Shown here one piece after another: positions 58,701-64,000 of a stretch of 64,000 bases of DNA. The DNA lies in the NCBI GenBank assembly GCA_024760905.1, contig CM045734.1:40656564-40720563 (forward strand), given 5' to 3'. Each line of letters starts with the position of its first letter. Position 1 is the first letter of the stretch. Under the pieces are notes generated by a model that ran no database searches, had not been told where the DNA came from, and worked only from the letters and a program-made list of their open reading frames with translations. This DNA is from Plotosus lineatus. Its lineage: Eukaryota > Chordata > Actinopteri > Siluriformes > Plotosidae. The position numbers and the translations under genes were made by a program.

Positions 58701-60967
58701 CTCCTATCACACATCACACGGACACTTTTCTCCAACCATTCCAACCTGCCTGCACACGCTTCTTGACCTCTTTCCACACTCTCCATTGCTCTGGATTGTT
58801 GAGCCTAAGTACTTAAAATCCTCCACCTTTCTTATCTCTGCTCCCTGTAATCTCACCGTTCCTCTTTGGTCCTTGGCATTCATGCACATGTATTCTGTCT
58901 TACTGAGGCTAATCTTCATTCCCCTCCTTTCCAGGGCATACCTCCACCTCTCTAGATTTTCCTGCACTTGGTCTCTGCTCTCACTACAGATTACAATGTC
59001 ATCTGCAAACATCATAGTCCATGGGGAATCTTGTCTAACCTCGTCTGTCAGCCTGTCCATCACCATAGCGAACAAGAAGGGGCTGAGAGCTGACCCTTGA
59101 TGCAGTCCCACCTCCACCTTGAACTCTTCTGTCACACCGACAGCACACCTCACCACTGTCTTACATCTCTCATACATGTCCTGCACCACTCTAACATACT
59201 TCTCTGCCACTCCAGACTTCCTCATGCAATACCACAGTTCTTCTCTCGGCACCCTGTCATATGCTTTGGAGAACATACTTTATATATATATATATATATA
59301 TAAACTAAGAAGGCAAGAAGAGGATCAGGTGAAGCAGTGAAGTTATTAAAACGTGGCAAGTTTGTAGCTGTATTTATTGACTACTACCATCTTAAAGTTA
59401 AATATTTCTTTTTTATTCGATACTGTAAACAGTGCTTATAATACTTCATAGGAATTCAACATAGTTTTATGCGAAGTTTTGAATTTTGCAAGTGACCAAT
59501 ATCCCTCAAGACTGGTTTTTCATCATGTTTTCATCATTAATATTTGATGTTTTATAACTTATAATGCTAGCACTATTCTTCTAGTGATTCTTCTACATGC
59601 TGTATGTATTAACAGCAATAACATCAAATGATAATGTTGTTTCAGGTCTGATCCTGGACTGGGGATGGCTTGCTATCACTGCCTCCATTCCCCCTACACT
59701 GATGCTGGTGTGTATGTGCTTTATGCCAGAGACACCACGCTACCTGCTGTCTCGGGGAAAGAGGCGTGAAGCAGAAGAGTCTTTGCGCTTCCTTAGAGGA
59801 CATGATACACCAGTCGAGTGGGAATGTGCCAAGATAGAAGTGGCCTCTCAGTATGAGGTGAGATTTGATGGACTGGAGCCATGTGGTCTCATTTATACAA
59901 AGTTTCTCGAAAGAGACTTGCACATACTTTTACAAACCAAAAGTTCAAATGCAGAAACCAATGTGATATTGTGCAAACATTGTTCATACACTCGGGAATA
60001 CTTTAAATAAATCTTACACTGATGATTACAAATGTCATAGAGCCCAAATAAACTGATTGCATATTAGACATGAAAATCTATTTTTGGATCATCTAATAAA
60101 ATACTGTATCTGTAATAAAACACGAATTACATATTCCAGTTATTTTCGTGTAAAAGAATTCAGAATCAGCAAGGAACAGAATGATAGTTATGCATGTTTG
60201 CACATTTTTTTATTATTATTCGAATAACTAACTGGATAAATATATAATTTGTTATTTTATTAATTGTTGTTTTAGGACACTCTGGGTGTTTTCTGAGCTT
60301 TTCCCCTCTCCCTCTCACAAAATGATATAGGCTTAGTAGTCAATATTTACTCTGTCTCAATTTTAGCAACTATTCACCGAAGGAGAAGTGAATTTCACTG
60401 AATAATTCCCAAGACAGAACTGTTTCCCTCAGTGCTATGAGTGAACTACTCAGTTCCATTACATGAGGCCAATAATTGTTTTGGTAAACGCGTATTTTAC
60501 ACATGCTACAGGATACTTCTAGCAGACTAAACAAATTTGAATCTGTTCCACATTCACAGAGATTTGGGGGAGATTGTCAAGTTTTTAGTAAATGACCTCA
60601 AGTGTCTTGAACAGACCACCAACCTTAACCGTGCTGAATACCTTTGAGATGAACTGGTTTGCCAACAGTACCCCAGGCCTCCTCATACAATCCTTGCATC
60701 ATTTTTCACTAATATGCACTTGTGGCTTTCATGCTGAAAATATGCGCTTATATATCTACAAACCTTTGGCATACTAGTGTTCCTACACATTGCAAACACA
60801 TTTATGTTTAATTACAGGAAGGAAGTCTCAGTTTGACTGATCTGAAAGATGCTGGTGTGTACAAACCATTAGGAGTGGGTGTCGTGATGATGTTCTTACA
60901 GCAATTCACTGGAATCAATGCCATCATGTTCTATGCAGAAACTATCTTTGAACAAGCACACATTCAG
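49241..60967 (+). CDS. slc2a8: Facilitated glucose transporter GLUT8, first six coding exons (3' end outside window)
   Basis: GLUT8 is a class III hexose transporter of intracellular (late endosome/lysosome) membranes. Coding exons: 49241-49335, 50005-50167, 54046-54252, 57432-57531, 59646-59857, 60818-60967; all borders are AG/GT and the phases join to 309 residues of about 480. Exon 1 holds the acidic dileucine sorting signal DESRPLL. Exon 2: [20 protein letters not shown] (TM1). Exon 3: [15 protein letters not shown] and [10 protein letters not shown]. Exon 4: [19 protein letters not shown]. Exon 5: [18 protein letters not shown] (PETPR motif). Exon 6: [20 protein letters not shown], the TM7 QQ-TGxN sugar-site segment. 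GSCVQLMVV and MFYAETIFE fit GLUT8 better than GLUT6; GLUT6 (slc2a6, which lies near mymk in human) is the main alternative. The remaining C-terminal exons lie to the right. Confidence 0.92.
49723..49755. repeat. (ATA)n in slc2a8 intron 1
   Basis: About 11 units. Confidence 0.9.
50976..52429 (+). mobile_element. Tc1/mariner element 1 with inactivated transposase
   Basis: Inverted ends CTAGTCCTTCTCAAAAAATTAGC and its decayed partner aaggactag, TA duplications at 50974-50975 and 52430-52431. The transposase runs 51201-52152: [20 protein letters not shown] (paired-type HTH), [40 protein letters not shown] (first catalytic D), [15 protein letters not shown] (second D), [11 protein letters not shown] (catalytic E) and [14 protein letters not shown] at the end. 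At least three frameshifts (near 51470, 51580 and 51860) break it, so it is dead. It lies in slc2a8 intron 2, same strand as the gene. Confidence 0.93.
52440..52628 (-). mobile_element. SINE with tRNA-like head, interrupted by Tc1 element 1
   Basis: Reverse tRNA-like head (B box GGATTCGAACCC on the given strand; ttaaccattacaccaccatg) at the right. Its left part may continue before the Tc1 at about 50890-50973. Confidence 0.6.
53025..53523. mobile_element. Tigger-like MITE, second family, with SINE A insertion
   Basis: Left CAAGCAAGCCTCAGTTTTCG and right cggaaaccgaggtttgcttg; inner sequence (aaatcgggattcgacccaa, aaacagccttctggaa) as in 33967-34924. A truncated SINE family A copy lies at 53313-53458. 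Confidence 0.75.
53313..53458 (+). mobile_element. SINE family A head and partial body
   Basis: A box TGGTCTAGTGG, B box GGTTCGAGTCCC; ends abruptly at gtctctcactgtct inside the MITE. Confidence 0.8.
53530..54045. other. Rest of slc2a8 intron 2
   Basis: No recognised repeat or exon. Confidence 0.35.
54345..54600 (-). mobile_element. tRNA-derived SINE remnant in slc2a8 intron 3
   Basis: Reverse head with a B box (GGTTCAATTCCC on the minus strand) and the phrase taccttgctcaaggtcactt common to several fish SINEs. Confidence 0.5.
54672..54933 (+). mobile_element. SINE family A tail type ii with internal deletion and 15 bp target duplication
   Basis: Flanked by GGTTATTTCAGCTGT at 54657-54671 and 54934-54948. 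The middle of the body is missing (jump from aaagaacc to aaggcatccgacg), yet the duplication is intact, so the deleted form itself may have transposed. Confidence 0.85.
55085..55322 (-). mobile_element. SINE family B
   Basis: Reverse copy, head at right (caaaccactacaccaccgtg), body gtgcatgttttttggaccat. Confidence 0.75.
55402..56957 (-). mobile_element. Tc1/mariner element 2 with inactivated transposase, inverted to element 1
   Basis: Long inverted ends of about 210 bp (55402-55610 and 56757-56957), including CTAGTCCTTCTC and a second inner repeat (cctatctcaaaaaattagca). The minus-strand transposase starts at 56628 and ends at 55678: [16 protein letters not shown], then TGA at codon 31 (the matching codon in element 1 is CGA), [53 protein letters not shown] and [10 protein letters not shown]. 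Further frameshifts are present. In slc2a8 intron 3, antisense to the gene. Confidence 0.93.
57955..58200 (-). mobile_element. SINE family B-like, host of a LINE insertion
   Basis: Reverse tail (cattttccgaactgcttaat) and body (ggaggaaaccagagtacccg, aagcacagggagaacat), in slc2a8 intron 4. Confidence 0.65.
58219..59268 (-). mobile_element. RTE-like LINE, 5'-truncated, with 18 bp target duplication
   Basis: Minus-strand frames 59276-58707 and 58786-58256 encode most of the reverse transcriptase: [55 protein letters not shown] (the FADD catalytic motif), [15 protein letters not shown], then [20 protein letters not shown] and [18 protein letters not shown] to the end MIRCGDP. One frameshift near 58750 separates the two frames. 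The 3' end has (GAA)n. Flanked by GGAGAACATACTTTATAT at 58201-58218 and 59268-59285. Confidence 0.88.
59280..59302. repeat. (AT)n
   Basis: Short AT run next to the LINE target duplication. Confidence 0.85.
60590..60765 (+). mobile_element. Tc1-like transposase remnant
   Basis: The DNA ccaaccttaaccgtgctgaa and cctttgagatgaactgg resembles the stretch coding for PDLNxIEHLWDEL in Tc1-like transposases, then cactaatatgcacttgtggc. Very decayed, in slc2a8 intron 5. Confidence 0.4.
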
Positions 60968-61310
60968 GTAGACATCTTAAAGAATAATCTTTATCTGATT
61001 TCTATAATGCGTGTTAAAGGCACAAATGGAACTATAAAAAGTTTTTGGTTAAATACAGGGTGACCGCCAGATAACCTTCTGCATTTCAATGGTAAATGGA
61101 AATAAAATCCTGAAATATAGTCAAATTATTATCTGCTCACATGAAATGTTGTTTGATGCAGTTTTTAGAAAGTATGCTTGAAAGATGACATTCTCCAAAT
61201 AGTTTCCATTATTGTTCATACACACTTGGCGATGTTTCCAATGGCTGCCATGGCTTAATTGTTTGTGTCTGGTGGAACAGCAGCTATCTCCTCTTGAATA
61301 GCAACCTTAT
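60968..61310. other. Start of slc2a8 intron 6
   Basis: Sequence after the exon 6 donor (gtagac). A repeat-like segment begins near 61062 (ggtgaccgccagataacctt); its family was not recognised. Confidence 0.35.
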
Positions 61311-61311
61311 A

Positions 61312-63250
61312 CCCCCATTTCACAGGAGCACGGAATGCAATGATCATGACGGAAAGGCGCGGAACGCAGTCAACGGAACAGCTTCGGCATTTTTACATGG
61401 AAAATGGGTAAAAATCCTACGGAAAATTGTACATTCGGAGCAATTTCGGCACATTCACATCATGTGCGGAACAACACGAAAATACCATGGTACAATTCAG
61501 GAATAAATACAGAAAAGCGCACGGATTAACTGTGGAACAAGTATGAATAGCCACGGATTGCAAAGGAAGATTTTCGGATAATTCACGGAACGCACAGAAC
61601 ATTCGAGGAATAACTATGGCACTACTCCATTTCAGAAGGAAGAGCTTCGGAATGATTGCGGAAACACGCGGAATAAAAGCGGCACATGTACGTTCAACAC
61701 AGAATGACTGAGGAATACTCGGTGTAACCACGTTTCAGTACAGAAAAATCAGCAAAGATCAAAGGATTTGCTCCTGATTCCACCTATAAATTCTCGGATT
61801 CAACCAAGGAATCTCATTTTGACAATATGTTCCTATTATTTGCACCTTCACTAAATCATTCCTAACGACAAAAAATTCACAGAAGTCAAAAAAACAGTGA
61901 TTATAACCTCAAAACTTTATTACATGAACAGAAAACAGAAAAAATAAAGTGAATGAATTGAAATAATTGAATAAATTGAAATCAAAACACAAGTCTCACG
62001 TTTCACTGGTGGAGTTTGAGTCCTCTAAGTCATCACAACACCGCCTGAGCACACTGGAAATGTTGAACACGCTGGACTCACTTGCACTTGTGTCTCGAGC
62101 CGCAGGAGTGGTTGCAGGCATTGATGTGCGTGTAACCGGAAGGCAACTGACTGGTTTGCTGGGTTGTGGTTGCTCCTCTCCTGCAGACAACGTCAATTGT
62201 TGTGGGCACGGTCATGTTGTCCACCTCGTGTCTTGAGGTCCCCAAACAGGCATGGGTGGACCAGACAGCTGCGTGGTCCACTGCATCGGTGGGGGTGGCC
62301 AGTAATGCTGCTGATGCCACTGGTGGTGCAGAGATGTTGCTGAGAAAGCTGCTGGTAGTGTTGCTGTGAATATTGCTGAGGCTGGAGCTGCTGCGACTGC
62401 TGCTGCGTAGTAGGTGGCTGCTCCTGCGGCTGCATCTCCAAGGCCTCAGCTCTGTCCAAGTAGTCATTCAGCAGTTCTTGAATCTTCAGCTTAGCATGCC
62501 TGTACACAGGTTTTGGGAGATTCTTCAGCACAGCTGCCGCCCAACTGGTGAAACTTGCCCTCTCTGACTCATCGGCCATCACTACTTCCCTTCTCTGTCT
62601 CACCAGCTGTTCAGCTGCTGCGAGAATCCGGTCGGCTCTGTCGTCAAGGCTGGACGTTGTAAATCCAGATCTTGCCAAGGTGGACCTGTACGCTGTGGTA
62701 ACAGGCGTTGCGTCGAGGGGGATGATGGGTGTTGCCTCTTCTGCCAGCTGGACGTTGATAGCTGCAATGTCCTCCGCCCCTCTGACGTTAATGGCAGTGG
62801 AGGTTCTCCGGTGGTGTGTGTGGAACCGCCAGAGCCAGCTGCAGCAGCAAGTTTTGCCTTCAGAGGAACAATGTTCCTCCGCTATACCTCGACAATGTGT
62901 GGACATAGAAAGCTAAAGCTGTCATGTATCCACTGGTCCCTCTGAGACATGTTCATGTCAGCTTGCCCTGACTTCCAACGTCTCAGTTTTCCCAGCCTCG
63001 TCTGCACACTATGGAACCACTGCCTCAGCTCCTCGTCGGTCTTCCCCATGCGTGAAGCCTGATCAGCCCAGAACTTGGCCTTGTGTTGTTTGTCCGTCCA
63101 GGATCGGAGTTTTTTGTTATAAAGGCACTCGTTCGCCTGGATGAACTCCACCATGAGCTGGTCTTCATCGTCGTTCAGCTTTATATACACTCGTGTCTTG
63201 TTGCTTGGGCCAGCAGCGATATCGGAAGTGACATCCGACTTGGATGCTAA
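61312..63250 (-). mobile_element. Probable DNA-transposon remnant with MADF-type accessory gene
   Basis: A block of different composition in slc2a8 intron 6. The left part is rich in CGGAA-type motifs. The right part carries minus-strand coding remains described at 62193-63190. No matching inverted ends were found, and the right border runs into a Tc1 terminus. Membership in a Harbinger-like family is inferred only from the MADF/Myb-like frame. Confidence 0.4.
62193..63190 (-). pseudogene. Broken MADF/Myb-like DNA-binding protein gene
   Basis: The first frame (63190-62882) gives MYIKLNDDEDQLMVEFIQAN, KKLRSWTDKQHKAKFWADQA and EELRQWFHSVQTRLGKLRRW, a tryptophan-spaced MADF/Myb-SANT-type domain. 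A second frame (62906-62193) continues with RADRILAAAEQLVRQRRE, FTSWAAAVLKNLPKPVY and a glutamine-rich tail (PTTQQQSQQLQPQQYSQQHY). The two are in different frames, so one shift separates them. The layout (N-terminal MADF-like, C-terminal helical segment) fits a transposon-encoded accessory protein. A host gene is less likely, as it lies inside slc2a8 intron 6 on the opposite strand with no introns. Confidence 0.55.
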
Positions 63251-63255
63251 TTTTA

Positions 63256-63279
63256 TGCTAATTTTTTGAGAAGGACTAG
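63256..63279. mobile_element. Solo Tc1 terminus
   Basis: gctaattttttgagaaggac plus tag, identical to the ends of the two Tc1 elements at 50976 and 55402. No partner end lies nearby. Confidence 0.75.

Positions 63280-63287
<8 letters not shown>

Positions 63288-63320
<33 letters not shown>
63288..63320. repeat. (GT)n microsatellite
   Basis: About 15 GT units. Confidence 0.92.
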
Positions 63321-63537
63321 TATAGTGTCTGTAACGAGTCGGAATTTACACTGTTAATTTCCTTATTTTTTAATTCAATGAATTTTTTTTTTAAACTGCG
63401 ATGTTCTGAAGCATGAATTGAAGCATGAGGTAGGGAGGGATCCCTGGATACTGATTTTTTTTTTTTTTATTTAATTTTTTTATTGTTCATGCAACTGTTG
63501 GCAAATCTTTCTTCATTTCAGATGGGATGAATAAGGG

Positions 63538-63792
<255 letters not shown>

Positions 63793-63796
<4 letters not shown>

Positions 63797-64000
63797 CAGG
63801 TCATTTGCAAGATCTTGTTGTTTTGATTTTGTTTGTTTTTTCCTAATTTTTCTGATCAATAAGATCAAGGTTTATTTCAGATTTAAGATTTACTTTAGTG
63901 ACCCATCACCCTATCCACGGATTTCAACTATTCCAGAAGCTCATTTCAGAAATGTAGCATTTTAAACCCGCACCCACACTTTAATGTTGTAACTTAAATA
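63793..64000. other. Continuation of slc2a8 intron 6
   Basis: No further slc2a8 exon is recognised before the window ends. Confidence 0.4.

Noticed and set aside
49241..60967. Assignment of the transporter as slc2a6
   Set aside because: Synteny with mymk would suggest it, but the [16 protein letters not shown] and MFYAETIFE phrases match GLUT8 better; it stays the main alternative.

Overview
This is a window of vertebrate nuclear DNA, most likely from a teleost fish. The genes have GT-AG introns and encode vertebrate proteins, and the space between them is filled with fish-type repeats: tRNA-derived SINEs, RTE-like and other non-LTR retrotransposons, Tc1/mariner and pogo/Tigger-like elements, and very many (GT)n, (AT)n and other microsatellites. 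There is no sign of bacterial or viral gene organisation. Most open frames are chance frames in repeats.

Layout. 1-11.5 kb: one recognisable exon of adamtsl2 on the minus strand (845-1008, first thrombospondin type 1 repeat), then repeats. 11.68-16.04 kb: a complete five-exon mymk (myomaker) gene on the plus strand, 220 codons, with every splice site visible. 16-39 kb: a long repeat-dominated stretch. It holds two inverted copies of a ~165 bp repeat whose strand can be folded into a hammerhead ribozyme, several Tigger-like elements, a TIR element with 5 bp target duplications, many SINEs, and one unidentified exon-like segment (24360-24503). 39.85-43.38 kb: collinear remains of ttc16 on the minus strand, with stops and frameshifts but still interrupted by introns, so a decayed non-processed gene. 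46.6-48.8 kb: a decayed, nearly full-length LINE. 49.24-60.97 kb: the first six coding exons of slc2a8 (GLUT8) on the plus strand; the gene runs off the window. Its introns contain two Tc1 elements in opposite orientation flanking exon 3, a triple nest of transposons, and a 5'-truncated LINE with target duplications. 61.0-64.0 kb: intron 6 of slc2a8 with a broken MADF-type transposon accessory gene and a long (AT)n tract.

How the genes relate: adamtsl2 (extracellular matrix), mymk (myoblast fusion) and slc2a8 (intracellular hexose transport) are not one pathway. They are neighbours by conserved synteny; from memory, all lie on human 9q33-q34, with adamtsl2 and mymk divergent as here. The strongest new observations are the hammerhead-like repeat, the dead ttc16, the inverted Tc1 pair around slc2a8 exon 3, and a SINE family whose tRNA-like head is joined to two alternative tails, one shared with a LINE present in the same window. 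Family names and human gene positions come from memory; no database search was run.
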